The notes under the pieces are model-generated. The model ran no database searches. It saw only the letters and a list, made by a program, of their open reading frames with translations, and was not told where the DNA came from. A program made the translations under genes and the position numbers. A stretch of DNA of 64,000 nucleotides from DATBFU01 sp035498405. GTDB lineage: Bacteria; Acidobacteriota; Thermoanaerobaculia; UBA5066; Gp7-AA6. Where the stretch lies: the NCBI GenBank assembly GCA_035498405.1, contig DATKAE010000031.1, forward strand, positions 1-64,000, written 5' to 3'. This document shows positions 26,442 through 35,260 of the stretch, one piece after another (the stretch's first letter is position 1; each line of letters begins with the position of its first letter).

Positions 26442-28579
26442 CAGCCGACTCCGAGCGATCTCAGGATGCCTCGGGCTTTCTCGATGTCCGCGCCGTAGCG
26501 GGCGGGCGGCGCCGCCGAAACGAAGCGCTCGAGGGCAAGGCGCGCCTGCTCTCTCAAACCGACCTTGGCCGCCGTCAGCCCCAGGTTGAAGAGCGCGTCG
26601 TACATCGTCGGATCGAGCGCCACGGCCCGGGACCAGGAATCGATCGCCCCGCGCTCGTCCCCCAGGCGGGCGAGGGCGACTCCCAGACCGTTCCAGGCCC
26701 GCGGCGCGCCGGCGTCGATCGCCAGGATCTTTCGAAAGCAGTCGCGCGCGCCCGGGAGGTCCTCCGCGCGCAGGCGCACGATCCCCATGTTCTCCTGGGC
26801 CTCGACGTTCTCCGGATCGAGCGCCAGCACGCCTTCGAAGACCTTCTCCGCCTCGGGGCCCCGTCCCGCGTCGGCGAGCGCGATTCCGAGCGCGTTCCGC
26901 GTCCCGGAGTCGGAGGTGCCCGAGAAAGGCTCCAGAAACTTGACCGCTTCGGCCGGACGGCCGGCCTCGCAGAGCGCGAGGCCGTAGTTCTTGATGAGCT
27001 CCTCGTTGGCAATTCCACGCGCGGCCGCCGCCCGGTACACGGCGAGCGCCCCGGGCGAATCGCCCGACCGGCGCAGAAGGAAGGCCAGGTGCACGTAGGC
27101 GAGCACCATCGTGGGTCTTTCCTGGACGACCCGCCGGGCGAGCTCGGTGGCGCCGCGCAGGTCGCCCTGCTGGTAGAGCTCGATGCACTTCCCGAACTCC
27201 CGATTGATCGCCACGAGGCGCTTCGGGTCGTCGCTGGCGCTGTAGGAGGCCTTGACCGTCGCGCTGCCCGAGAGATACCCCAGGCTGCGAAGACGGGCGA
27301 CCGACTCGGTGTCGGGTTTGGAGCGCGGAGCGGCGCCGAACGCGGATTCGCCGGGAATCAACCGGCGGAGGCGCCCCGCCTCCTCCGGATTCTCGGAGAT
27401 CAGGTTGTGGCGCTCCCCCGGATCGGCCTTGAGGTCGTACAGCTCCGGCAGGGGCAGGTCGACGAACTTGTAACCGCCCTCGACGACGCCCCGGAGCGGC
27501 GCCCACCCATAGTTGTAGGCCGCCGAGAAGGCCTCGAAGTAGGAAGCGTCTTCCGGAGCCCTCACCGGCGGCAAAAGAAGAGAGGAGCCCGGCCACGGCG
27601 AGGGCCTGGGAATGCCGGCGGCCGCGGCGATGGTGGGTGCGATGTCCACGTGCCTGGCCGGGCGGCTGTCGATGCCGGGGGCGACGAGGTCCCGGGACCA
27701 GACGACGAGCGGAACCTTGAGCGTCGCCTCGTAACCGAAGAGGCTGTGCGTGTCCTCGTCGTGCTCGCCCAGGGACTCGCCGTGATCGGCGGTCAGGATC
27801 AGAAGCGCCCGCCGCATTTTTCCATCGAGGTACGGGGTCAGGAGCGGATCGAGCGCCGCGTCGACTCCGGCCACCTCTCCCAGGTATGGGTCCTTCTTGT
27901 ACTGCTCGGCCAAGGCGCCCGGAGGGCGGTATGGCGCGTGGCAGTCGTAGAGATGAACCCACAGGAAGCGAGGCTTGCCGCCGTTGTCCGCGTACCACTT
28001 CTCGGCCGCGGCGATCACGGCCGCGGCGGGCCGCTCGGAGATCTCGAACTCGAGGCCCGAGCCTCCCTTGGGGTAGCGGTCGTCGTAGACGTCGAAGTCG
28101 CGGTTCAGGCCGAAGCGGGAGTCGAGCGGAAAGCCGCCCACGAAGGCGCCGGTCGCATAGCCCCTCGCCCGCAGGAGTGTCGCGAGAGTCGGAACGTCTG
28201 AGGAGAGGCGGAAGCCCCCGTTCTCGCGCACGCCGTGTTGATACGGATAGAGGCCGGTCAGGATGTTAGCGTGCGAAGGCAGCGTGACGACGTTGTGCGC
28301 GTGAGCGCTCGTAAAAACGCGGCCCTGTTTGGCCAGGCGATCGAGCGTCGGGGTCGAGACCCGCGAGTTGCCCGCAAAGCCGGGAGCGTCGGCCCGCAGC
28401 GTGTCGATCGTGACGAGCACGATGTCCGGCTTGCCCGCCGCGCCGGAGGGCGCGGCCGCTTGAGGCTTCTCTGCGGCCGGGACGACCCGTCTGGCATAGA
28501 GCGCGCCGACAACGACCAGGACCGCGAGGAGGAGACCTGCCGCGGGCCCGAGCCAACGAACTTTCGGCCGCGACATCAT
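26441..28579 (-). CDS. Alkaline-phosphatase-superfamily membrane protein fused to TPR repeats (sulfatase-like)
   Basis: I use the ATG at 28579; a TTG at 28588 also fits the frame. About 712 residues follow. An N-terminal membrane anchor (GLLLAVLVVVGALYA) is followed by the hydrolase domain: VTIDTLRADAPG, VVTLPSHANILTGLYPY (Thr99 at the nucleophile position) and LTADHGESLGEHDEDTHS. From ~residue 440 there are TPR repeats. It is related to the next gene and to the one at 35.3-37.4 kb but not a recent duplicate. The start codon lies 8 bases from the T-tract of the receptor gene's terminator, so expression needs either readthrough or a promoter hidden at the terminator. Same Thr-for-Cys substitution, so sulfatase activity is unlikely. 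Confidence 0.86.
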   Translation of the reverse strand: MMSRPKVRWLGPAAGLLLAVLVVVGALYARRVVPAAEKPQAAAPSGAAGKPDIVLVTIDTLRADAPGFAGNSRVSTPTLDRLAKQGRVFTSAHAHNVVTLPSHANILTGLYPYQHGVRENGGFRLSSDVPTLATLLRARGYATGAFVGGFPLDSRFGLNRDFDVYDDRYPKGGSGLEFEISERPAAAVIAAAEKWYADNGGKPRFLWVHLYDCHAPYRPPGALAEQYKKDPYLGEVAGVDAALDPLLTPYLDGKMRRALLILTADHGESLGEHDEDTHSLFGYEATLKVPLVVWSRDLVAPGIDSRPARHVDIAPTIAAAAGIPRPSPWPGSSLLLPPVRAPEDASYFEAFSAAYNYGWAPLRGVVEGGYKFVDLPLPELYDLKADPGERHNLISENPEEAGRLRRLIPGESAFGAAPRSKPDTESVARLRSLGYLSGSATVKASYSASDDPKRLVAINREFGKCIELYQQGDLRGATELARRVVQERPTMVLAYVHLAFLLRRSGDSPGALAVYRAAAARGIANEELIKNYGLALCEAGRPAEAVKFLEPFSGTSDSGTRNALGIALADAGRGPEAEKVFEGVLALDPENVEAQENMGIVRLRAEDLPGARDCFRKILAIDAGAPRAWNGLGVALARLGDERGAIDSWSRAVALDPTMYDALFNLGLTAAKVGLREQARLALERFVSAAPPARYGADIEKARGILRSLGVG

Positions 28580-28586
28580 CGGGACC

Positions 28587-28621
28587 AAAAAAAAGCCGCC
28601 GGGATTTTTATTCCCGGCGGC
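28587..28621 (-). terminator. Intrinsic terminator of the second TonB receptor gene
   Basis: On the minus strand a perfect 10-bp stem (arms GCCGCCGGGA / TCCCGGCGGC, 7-base loop) is followed by eight T. It starts 22 bases after the receptor stop codon. The arms are identical to the terminator at 31932-31964. Confidence 0.93.
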
Positions 28622-28643
28622 ACCGAAACGATGGAAGGAGGTC

Positions 28644-31613
28644 TTACCAGGAAACGCGCGCTGACCAGCGCAGAACCCAGGGATTCTGGACTTCGCGGAC
28701 CACGTCGGTGCTGGAAATGGCGAGCCGGTTCTGCTTCTGCAGGACTGTCGCCGTGTTGATCGCGTTGAAGCAATCGAGCGCGACAGTCACCGACGCCGTC
28801 GAGGCGAACGGGATGACCTTCTCGAGCCTCAGGTCGAGCTCGTTCAAGGTCGGGTAACGAACATCGTTGACAGGCACCACCGCGATCGCGCGGGTCTGCC
28901 CGTCGCCGGGCGCCGTCGTGTTGATGTAGTAGTTGACCGGATAGCCCTGACGGCCGAAGAAGCTCGCGGCGATGTTGAAATCGAGCGGCAGCTGATACAT
29001 CGCGTTCAGGTTGTACGTGTAGTTCGAGTTCAGGAAGACCGAGTAGTGGCTGCCGCTGCCCGCCGACTGCTGACTGACGTAGTCGCCGTCGCGGCAGGTG
29101 GTCTGCGTCGGGGACTCGACGAACCCGTAGGGAGCCTTGTAGATCGGCCCGTTGTTCGGGTCGCCCGGGCAGCCGTTGGCGCCGACGTTCTGCTTGTTGA
29201 TGCCCCAGCTGAAGCTCGCACGCGCCATCCACTTGTTCGAAAGGCGCTTGGTCAGGGTCACGTCGAAGCCGCTGTAGGTCTGGTTGTAGTCCCCGCGGTT
29301 CGTGTAGTAGAAGCCTCCCGGATATCCGCCGATCGCGGCGAGTGTCGCCGCATTGATCTGGTAGACATTCTGGGAGGGGTAGGCCATTCCGTTCGGCAGC
29401 GTTCCCCCAGGAAGCGTGTACGGCTCGTAATCCGCCGCGGTGACGATCGTGCCCGTCGTCGGGTCATAGGGAAGGCCGACGACCGGATTGATGTACTTGC
29501 GGTACGTGTAGGCGCCGCCGACCGCGAATCCCGGTGTGATTTCGTAGTCGATGCCTCCGACGAACTCGTCGGTCGTGCCGGCCTTGAGGTTCGGATTCGT
29601 CGCATTGGCCGACACACCCGCGCTGCCCGGGTCTTGGAGGTTGTAGCCGTAGTTGGCCAGCAGGGGGCCAGCCGTGTTCACCTCGCCCACGTCGACGACC
29701 CCGTTCCCGTTCGCGTCGTTCCAGGGATAGTACGCCCCGGCGGACCCGCCCAGCGGGTTCGTGTACGAGATCGTGGTGGTGCCAAGTGCGTCACAGAACC
29801 TGGCGTAGCTCGCCTTCAAGACCGTTTGGCGGTTCTGGCCGAGCGCGTAGGTCAGACCGACGCGCGGAGACCAGTTGGTCCAGGTGAAGTCCTTGGGAGC
29901 CCCGGCGTAGTTGATGGCGGGAAGGATTTCCGGGTAGGAGGGATTGGCTGCTGCGATCGCCGGAGCGTTCGTTCCGGACTGCTGGTCCCACCGAACGCCC
30001 AACTGCATGGTCAGGCGATCCCAGGTCATCGTGTCCCCGATGTACGCCCCGTAGTAATTGCCGGTGATCCCGAAGGCCGCGTCCCGGAAAATCCCGGCGG
30101 CCGGAATGGTCGCCCCGGTCGTGGGATCCGTGTAGACGTTCGTGAACCAACCCACCTTGACCGCCTGGTTCGGGTTGCTGGCAGGCGCCGGATTGGCCGG
30201 GCTGCCGGAGAGCAGGTTCGTGGTCACCGTCAGGTACGTGAACCCCGCCTTCAGCTCATGGCCCAGGTCGCCGGTGTTGAAGAAGAAGGAGGTGTGGGCC
30301 TGAATTTGCCACTGCGGCTGTGTCTGCGCCAGGTAGTAGGGCGACGTGCCCGAAAAGACGGACCCGTCGTAGCCGAGCTGCCCCTTACCCTCGGGCGTCA
30401 AGCCGAAGAATCCGTTCAATCCCGAGTACACCACGTCGAAGAAGAAGTTGGAGGAAACGACCTGGGAGTCCTCCGCCTTCCAGGCGTTGTAGGGAAGCGT
30501 CTGGTCGGTGGTCGCCGCCTGGGGACGATTCGCTCCCGCGCCGCGTCCGAACACCAGCTTGTTCGAGTGCTGGTACCAGCCGTTGAAGGAGTTGGACGGA
30601 ATGGCCTGGAAGTTCAGCTTGGCGTTGAGATTTTCGAGGGTCGTCGCGCTCTTGGTCGGAGGCGTTCCCGCTCCGACGTTGATGTTGATCTGGTTGCGGC
30701 CGTAAGCGCCCCACAGCCAGAGCATGTCCTTGACGATCGGGCCGCCCACTTCGACGCCATATTCCTGAATGCTCGAAATGTTGCGCCGCCCGGCCGTCGG
30801 CGGGTAGTTCGTTCCCTCGAAACTGTCGCTCACGTAGTTGATCCGCGCGCTGCCGTGCACCTCGTTGGTGCCGCGCTTGGTGATCATGTTGATGTGCGCG
30901 CCCGCACCCTGCAGCGCCGGATCCGAGCCGCCCGTGACGACCTGGATCTCCTGGAACGTCTCGAAGTCGTAATAGCCGTCCGAGGCGCCCAGAGCGTTCA
31001 TGTCCGTGAAGTTGACGCCGTCCACGGTGAACGCCCCCGCGACGGTTCCCTTGCTGTTGAAGGCCGACTGCTGGCCGCTCTCACTGCCGGCCACGTTGAC
31101 CCGGTCGACCATGACGCCCGGAGTGCCCTGAAGCATGACCCAGGGATCCCGGGACGTCGGAATCGACTTCAGCTCTTCCTGTGTCATGACCGCTCCGGTC
31201 TGCACCTTGCGGGTGTCGATGACCGGCGTCTCGCTCGTGACCGTGACCGCCGCCGCCACCGAGGAGAGCTTCATCGTCTCGGTCAGCTCGGTGTTCTTCC
31301 CGTAGTTGACCACGACGTTCTCGCGCGTGACGGTTGCGAATCCGGAGAGCTCGAGCTTGATGGTGTACTTGCCCGGGGCAAGATTCAGGAACCGATACTC
31401 CCCTCGGGCATCCGTCGTCACCGTCTGCGGCGCGCCGACCCCGGACAGCGTCGCGGAGACTCCGGGCAGCACCGCGCCCTGTTCGTCGACGGCCTTGCCG
31501 TAGATGTTGCCTACCGACACGCCTCCGGTCAGCTGCGCGTACGCAGGTGCCGAGGCCAGGCAAATCGCTACGAGCACGATCGCCAAGACCACTAACGGAA
31601 ACCGTTTCGGCAT
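28644..31613 (-). CDS. Oar-like TonB-dependent receptor (second of tandem pair)
   Basis: I chose the ATG at 31613 because GAGGGGAG lies just upstream. The product has 989 residues. A signal peptide (VLVAICLASAPAYAQ) is followed by a carboxypeptidase-regulatory beta domain (~35-115, GVSATLSGVGAPQTVTTDARGEYRF), a plug domain with TGAVMTQEELKSIPTSRD and QVVTGGSDPALQGAGAHINM (~150-260), and a long beta-barrel ending in the outer-membrane signature ARVSW. This is the Oar/TonB receptor type expanded in Acidobacteria and Myxobacteria, which takes up or exports large substrates across the outer membrane. No SusD partner is present. The protein is highly similar to the neighbouring copy over its whole length. 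Confidence 0.93.
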   Translation of the reverse strand: MPKRFPLVVLAIVLVAICLASAPAYAQLTGGVSVGNIYGKAVDEQGAVLPGVSATLSGVGAPQTVTTDARGEYRFLNLAPGKYTIKLELSGFATVTRENVVVNYGKNTELTETMKLSSVAAAVTVTSETPVIDTRKVQTGAVMTQEELKSIPTSRDPWVMLQGTPGVMVDRVNVAGSESGQQSAFNSKGTVAGAFTVDGVNFTDMNALGASDGYYDFETFQEIQVVTGGSDPALQGAGAHINMITKRGTNEVHGSARINYVSDSFEGTNYPPTAGRRNISSIQEYGVEVGGPIVKDMLWLWGAYGRNQININVGAGTPPTKSATTLENLNAKLNFQAIPSNSFNGWYQHSNKLVFGRGAGANRPQAATTDQTLPYNAWKAEDSQVVSSNFFFDVVYSGLNGFFGLTPEGKGQLGYDGSVFSGTSPYYLAQTQPQWQIQAHTSFFFNTGDLGHELKAGFTYLTVTTNLLSGSPANPAPASNPNQAVKVGWFTNVYTDPTTGATIPAAGIFRDAAFGITGNYYGAYIGDTMTWDRLTMQLGVRWDQQSGTNAPAIAAANPSYPEILPAINYAGAPKDFTWTNWSPRVGLTYALGQNRQTVLKASYARFCDALGTTTISYTNPLGGSAGAYYPWNDANGNGVVDVGEVNTAGPLLANYGYNLQDPGSAGVSANATNPNLKAGTTDEFVGGIDYEITPGFAVGGAYTYRKYINPVVGLPYDPTTGTIVTAADYEPYTLPGGTLPNGMAYPSQNVYQINAATLAAIGGYPGGFYYTNRGDYNQTYSGFDVTLTKRLSNKWMARASFSWGINKQNVGANGCPGDPNNGPIYKAPYGFVESPTQTTCRDGDYVSQQSAGSGSHYSVFLNSNYTYNLNAMYQLPLDFNIAASFFGRQGYPVNYYINTTAPGDGQTRAIAVVPVNDVRYPTLNELDLRLEKVIPFASTASVTVALDCFNAINTATVLQKQNRLAISSTDVVREVQNPWVLRWSARVSW

Positions 31614-31931
31614 ACTCCCCTCCTCTATAGAGTTGCTGGATCGAGAAAAAGACCTCAGACCCACTTGGATCACGGCGCAAGTAATAGCAAGTCGGAAGCC
31701 AAGGGCGACTACCAGCAACATTGTCTCCTCCAACCGACTTCATTCTTTTGTTTCAATAACTTAGGATGGCGCCTAGAGATGGCCGACCGGCCCGGACCAA
31801 CCTCGTGATTCAAGAAAATGGATAGCCCTCCATCAGAGTGGAGGGTGAGCCCGCCCGACCGGTTCGATCCAGAGGAGCGGCTCGGCGCTCCCGGCCCCGC
31901 AAGGTCCCGCAGGATGAAGTCTCCGTCTCCC
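31614..31931. other. Intergenic leader of the second TonB receptor
   Basis: No gene is recognisable in this stretch. It holds a perfect 7-bp hairpin (CCCTCCA/TGGAGGG, 31826-31845) and, closer to the receptor start, an AT-rich patch (31745-31765) that could hold a minus-strand promoter. The palindrome CTCTATAGAG (31623-31632) directly precedes the ribosome-binding site. No TonB-specific operator is identifiable. Confidence 0.4.
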
Positions 31932-31964
31932 AAAAAGAAAGCCGCCGGGACCTCTCCCGGCGGC
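31932..31964 (-). terminator. Intrinsic terminator of the first TonB receptor gene
   Basis: On the minus strand a perfect 10-bp stem (GCCGCCGGGA / TCCCGGCGGC) with a 4-base loop is followed by TTTCTTTTT, 27 bases after the stop codon of the receptor at 31992. The stem is the same as at 28595-28621; the loop differs. Confidence 0.93.
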
Positions 31965-31991
31965 CGGAAAACGAACGAGTGAGGCGCGATC

Positions 31992-34958
31992 TTACCAGGA
32001 AACCCGCGCTGACCAGCGCAGGACCCACGGGTTTTGAACTTCCCGGACCTGGTCCGTGTTGGCCGCCGAGAGCGAGTTTTGCTTCTGGAGCACCGTCGAG
32101 GTGTTGATCGCGTTGAAGCAATCGAGCGCGACCGCGACCGACGCCGTCTGGGCAAAGGTGATGACCTTCTCGAGTCTCAAGTCGAGCTCGTTTAGGGTCG
32201 GGTAACGAATCGCGTTGACGGGCACGACCGCGATCGCGCGGATCTGTCCGTCGTCGGGCCCGGTCGAGTTCAAGTAGTAGTTGATCGGATAGCCCTGCCG
32301 GCCGAAGAAGCTCGCGGCAATGTTGAAATCGAGCGGCAGCTGATACATCGCGTTCAGGTTGTAGACGTACTTCGAGTTCAGGAAGACGGAGTAGTGGCTG
32401 CCGCTCGCCTGCGATTGCTGGCTGACGTAGTCGCCGTTGCGGCAGGTCGTCTGTACCGCATTCTCGAAGAAACCGTACGGCGCGCCGTAGAGCGGCCCGT
32501 TGTTCGGGTCGCCCGGACAGCCATTCGACCCCAGATGCTGGTTGTTGATGCCGTAGCTGAAGTTGGCCCGCGCCATCCACTTGTTGGAAAGGCGCTTGGT
32601 CAGCGTGAAGTCGACACCGCTGTAGACCTGGTCGTAGTCGCCGCGATTCGTGTAGTAGAGGCCGCCCGGATACCCGCCGATTTCGGCGAGCAATGCCGGA
32701 TTGACCTGATAGACGGGCACCGGGCCGTACGCCGTTCCGTTGGGCAGGGTCCCCGACAGCGTCCCGTACTGCACGTAGTCCGTGTTGTGGATGATCGTGC
32801 CCGTCGCGGGGTCGTAGGGAAGGCCGACGACCGGATTGACGTACTTGCGGTACGTGTACGCCGCGCCGACCGCGAACCCCGGCAGGAACTCGTGATCGAC
32901 GCCGCCGATGAACTCGTTGGTCGAGCCGGCCTTCAGGTTCGGATTCGTCGCGTTGGCCGAGACGCCGGCGCTGCCCGGATCGGCGAGGTTGTAGCCGTAG
33001 TTCCTCAAGAGCGTGCCGGAAGTGTTCACCTCTCCCGTGTCGACGATGCCGTTTCCGTTGGCGTCGTTCCAGGGATAGTAGGCGCCGGCCGACCCGCCCA
33101 GAGGATTCGTGTAGGAGATCGTCGTCGTGCCGAGCGCGTCCACGAAGTGCGCGTAGCTCGCCTTCAGGACGGTGTTGCGGTTTTGGCCGAGCGCGTAGGT
33201 GATGCCGACGCGCGGAGACCAGTCATTCCACGTGAAGTCCTTGGGAGCCCCGGCATAGTTGATCGCCGGCAGAATCGTCGGGAAGGCGGGATTGGCTGCG
33301 GCCACGGCGGGCGCGTTCGTGCCGAACTGCTGGTCCCACCGGACCCCGACCTGAGCCGTCAATCGATCCCACGTCACCGTGTCTCCGAAATAGGCCCCGT
33401 AGTACTGCGCCGAGATCGCGAAGCTCGCGTCCCGGAAAATCCCGGCGGCGGGAATGGGCGCGCCGGTCGTGGGGTCCGTGAAGACGTTCACGAAACCGCC
33501 CACCTTGACCAGCTGATCGGGGTTGCCGGCCGGCGCGGGGTTTCCCGGAACGCCGCTCAACTGATTGGTGGTCACCTTCAGGTACTGGAATCCCGCCTTC
33601 AGCTCATGGCCGAGGCTGCCGGTGTTGAAGAAGTAAGAAGCGTCGGCCTTGACCTGCTTCTGTGGCTGCGTCTGCGCCAGGAAGTAGGGCGCCGTGCCGA
33701 GGTATCCGGAGTTTCCGTCGTAGTAGAGCTGCCCCTTGCCCTCGGGCGTCAGGCCGAAGAAGTTGTTCGCCTCGGCGTACATCGCGGAAAAGAAGAGGTT
33801 CGAAGACACGACCTGCGAGTCCTCGACTTTCCAGGTGTTGCGGGGCAGCGTCTGGTCGTCCGTGGCCGCCTGGGGTCGATTGGCGCCCGCGCCGCGTCCG
33901 AACACCAGCTTGTTCGAGTGCTGATACCAGCCGCTGAAGGAATTGGAGGGGATGGCCTGCCAGTTCAGCTTGGCGTTGAAATTCTCCAGAGTCGTCGCGC
34001 TCTTGGTCGGAGGCGTTCCCGACCCGACGTTGATGTTGATCTGGTCGCGGCCGTAGGCGCCCCACAGCCAGAGCGCGTCCCGGACGACCGGCCCACCCAC
34101 CTCGACTCCGTAGTCCTGAACGCTCGAAATGTTGCGCCGCCCGGCCGTCGGCGGGTAGTTCGTTCCCTCGAAACTGTCGCTGACGTAGTTGATCCGCGCG
34201 CTGCCGTGCACCTCGTTGGTGCCGCGCTTGGTGATCATGTTGATGTGCGCGCCCGCACCCTGCAGCGCCGGATCCGAGCCGCCCGTGACGACCTGGACCT
34301 CCTGAAAGGTGTCGAAGTCGTAGTAGCCGTTCGAAGCCCCGAGAGCCGCCATGTCCGTGTAGTTGACCCCGTCCACGGTGAACGTTCCCGCGACGGTCCC
34401 CTTGCTGTTGAAAGAGGACTGTTGGCCGCTTTCGCTGCCGGCCACGTTGACGCGGTCCAGTTGCACACCGGGCACGCTCTGGAGCAGAACCCACGGATCT
34501 CGGCCCGTCGGGATGCTGTTCAGCTCCGCCTGGGTCACGACCGCGCCGGTGTCGACCTTGCGGGTGTCGATGACCGGGCTCTCGCTCGAAACGGTGACGG
34601 CGGCGGCGACCGCCGAGAGCTTCATCGTTTCCCGCATCTCGGTGTTTCGCCCGACGTTGACCACCACGTTCTCGCGACTGACCGTCGCGAAACCCGTCAG
34701 GTCCAACTTGACGGCGTACGTCCCCGGAGAAAGGTTCAGGAACCGAAACTGACCGCGGGCGTCCGTCGTCTCCGTGCGCGCGGCTCCCTGGCCGGAAAGC
34801 GTGACCGAGACTCCAGGCAGCACTCCGCCTTGCTCGTCGAGGACCGTCCCGTACAGATTGCCCTTCGCCTCGCCGAACTGCGCCCATAGCGGCGCCGAGG
34901 CGAGACATCCCGCGAGCAGCGCGATCGCCGTCACCAACAGGGGGAACCGTTTCGACAT
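31992..34958 (-). CDS. Oar-like TonB-dependent receptor (first of tandem pair)
   Basis: The protein has 988 residues; AAAGGAGG precedes the ATG at 34958. A signal peptide ends near ..SAPLWAQ. A carboxypeptidase-regulatory domain (GVSVTLSGQGAARTETTDARGQFRFLNLSPG), a plug domain (LNSIPTGRDPWVLLQSVPG ... GGSDPALQGAGAHINM) and a 700-residue barrel ending ARVSW follow. It aligns with the downstream receptor throughout, with long identical blocks such as NPLGGSAGAYYPWNDANGNG. The duplication includes the terminator. It would act in the outer membrane and draw energy from TonB-ExbB-ExbD, which are not encoded here. Upstream and downstream alkaline-phosphatase-fold/TPR genes suggest a common substrate. 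Confidence 0.93.
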   Translation of the reverse strand: MSKRFPLLVTAIALLAGCLASAPLWAQFGEAKGNLYGTVLDEQGGVLPGVSVTLSGQGAARTETTDARGQFRFLNLSPGTYAVKLDLTGFATVSRENVVVNVGRNTEMRETMKLSAVAAAVTVSSESPVIDTRKVDTGAVVTQAELNSIPTGRDPWVLLQSVPGVQLDRVNVAGSESGQQSSFNSKGTVAGTFTVDGVNYTDMAALGASNGYYDFDTFQEVQVVTGGSDPALQGAGAHINMITKRGTNEVHGSARINYVSDSFEGTNYPPTAGRRNISSVQDYGVEVGGPVVRDALWLWGAYGRDQININVGSGTPPTKSATTLENFNAKLNWQAIPSNSFSGWYQHSNKLVFGRGAGANRPQAATDDQTLPRNTWKVEDSQVVSSNLFFSAMYAEANNFFGLTPEGKGQLYYDGNSGYLGTAPYFLAQTQPQKQVKADASYFFNTGSLGHELKAGFQYLKVTTNQLSGVPGNPAPAGNPDQLVKVGGFVNVFTDPTTGAPIPAAGIFRDASFAISAQYYGAYFGDTVTWDRLTAQVGVRWDQQFGTNAPAVAAANPAFPTILPAINYAGAPKDFTWNDWSPRVGITYALGQNRNTVLKASYAHFVDALGTTTISYTNPLGGSAGAYYPWNDANGNGIVDTGEVNTSGTLLRNYGYNLADPGSAGVSANATNPNLKAGSTNEFIGGVDHEFLPGFAVGAAYTYRKYVNPVVGLPYDPATGTIIHNTDYVQYGTLSGTLPNGTAYGPVPVYQVNPALLAEIGGYPGGLYYTNRGDYDQVYSGVDFTLTKRLSNKWMARANFSYGINNQHLGSNGCPGDPNNGPLYGAPYGFFENAVQTTCRNGDYVSQQSQASGSHYSVFLNSKYVYNLNAMYQLPLDFNIAASFFGRQGYPINYYLNSTGPDDGQIRAIAVVPVNAIRYPTLNELDLRLEKVITFAQTASVAVALDCFNAINTSTVLQKQNSLSAANTDQVREVQNPWVLRWSARVSW

Positions 34959-35260
34959 AGAACCTCCTTTATGAGTCCGCGCGGGATTCGCTCTCCCGCC
35001 TCGACTGACGGTCCCCACACAAAGCAAGGCCAGGGCCATTCGGGCATCGGCGCGTGATTTCAACGGCTTGCGGAAATTGCCGCGCAAGAAGCTGACAGGC
35101 CGCGCGCGCCGCGGTTTCAGGAAAGTGGAGAAGCCCCAGGAAAACTGGATCGGCTGGGACGAGCACCCGCCCGAAGCGCCGGAACCGTGGGTGCGGTCAG
35201 CGACGGGCGAGGCGGAATGTAGCGCGCCGCCGCGAGAAGGCGACTGTTTCTATCTCGGCT
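34959..35260. other. Intergenic leader of the first TonB receptor
   Basis: This 302-bp stretch has no convincing gene. A hairpin GCGGGA-7-TCCCGC (34981-34999) lies just upstream of the receptor ribosome-binding site and might affect its leader mRNA. No T-tract terminator for the upstream gene was seen. Confidence 0.35.

Noticed and set aside
26439..27998. Upstream extension of the AP-fold/TPR frame to 27998
   Set aside because: The extension overlaps the neighbouring gene in another frame and reads as Arg/Gly-rich noise; the TGATG overlap at 26441 gives a better start.
29046..34889. Long plus-strand frames (849 and 831 codons) opposite both TonB receptors
   Set aside because: They mirror the receptor genes, have Arg/Val-rich low-similarity translations and no domain or signal, so they are antisense shadows typical of GC-rich coding DNA. 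Their similarity to each other only reflects the duplicated receptors.
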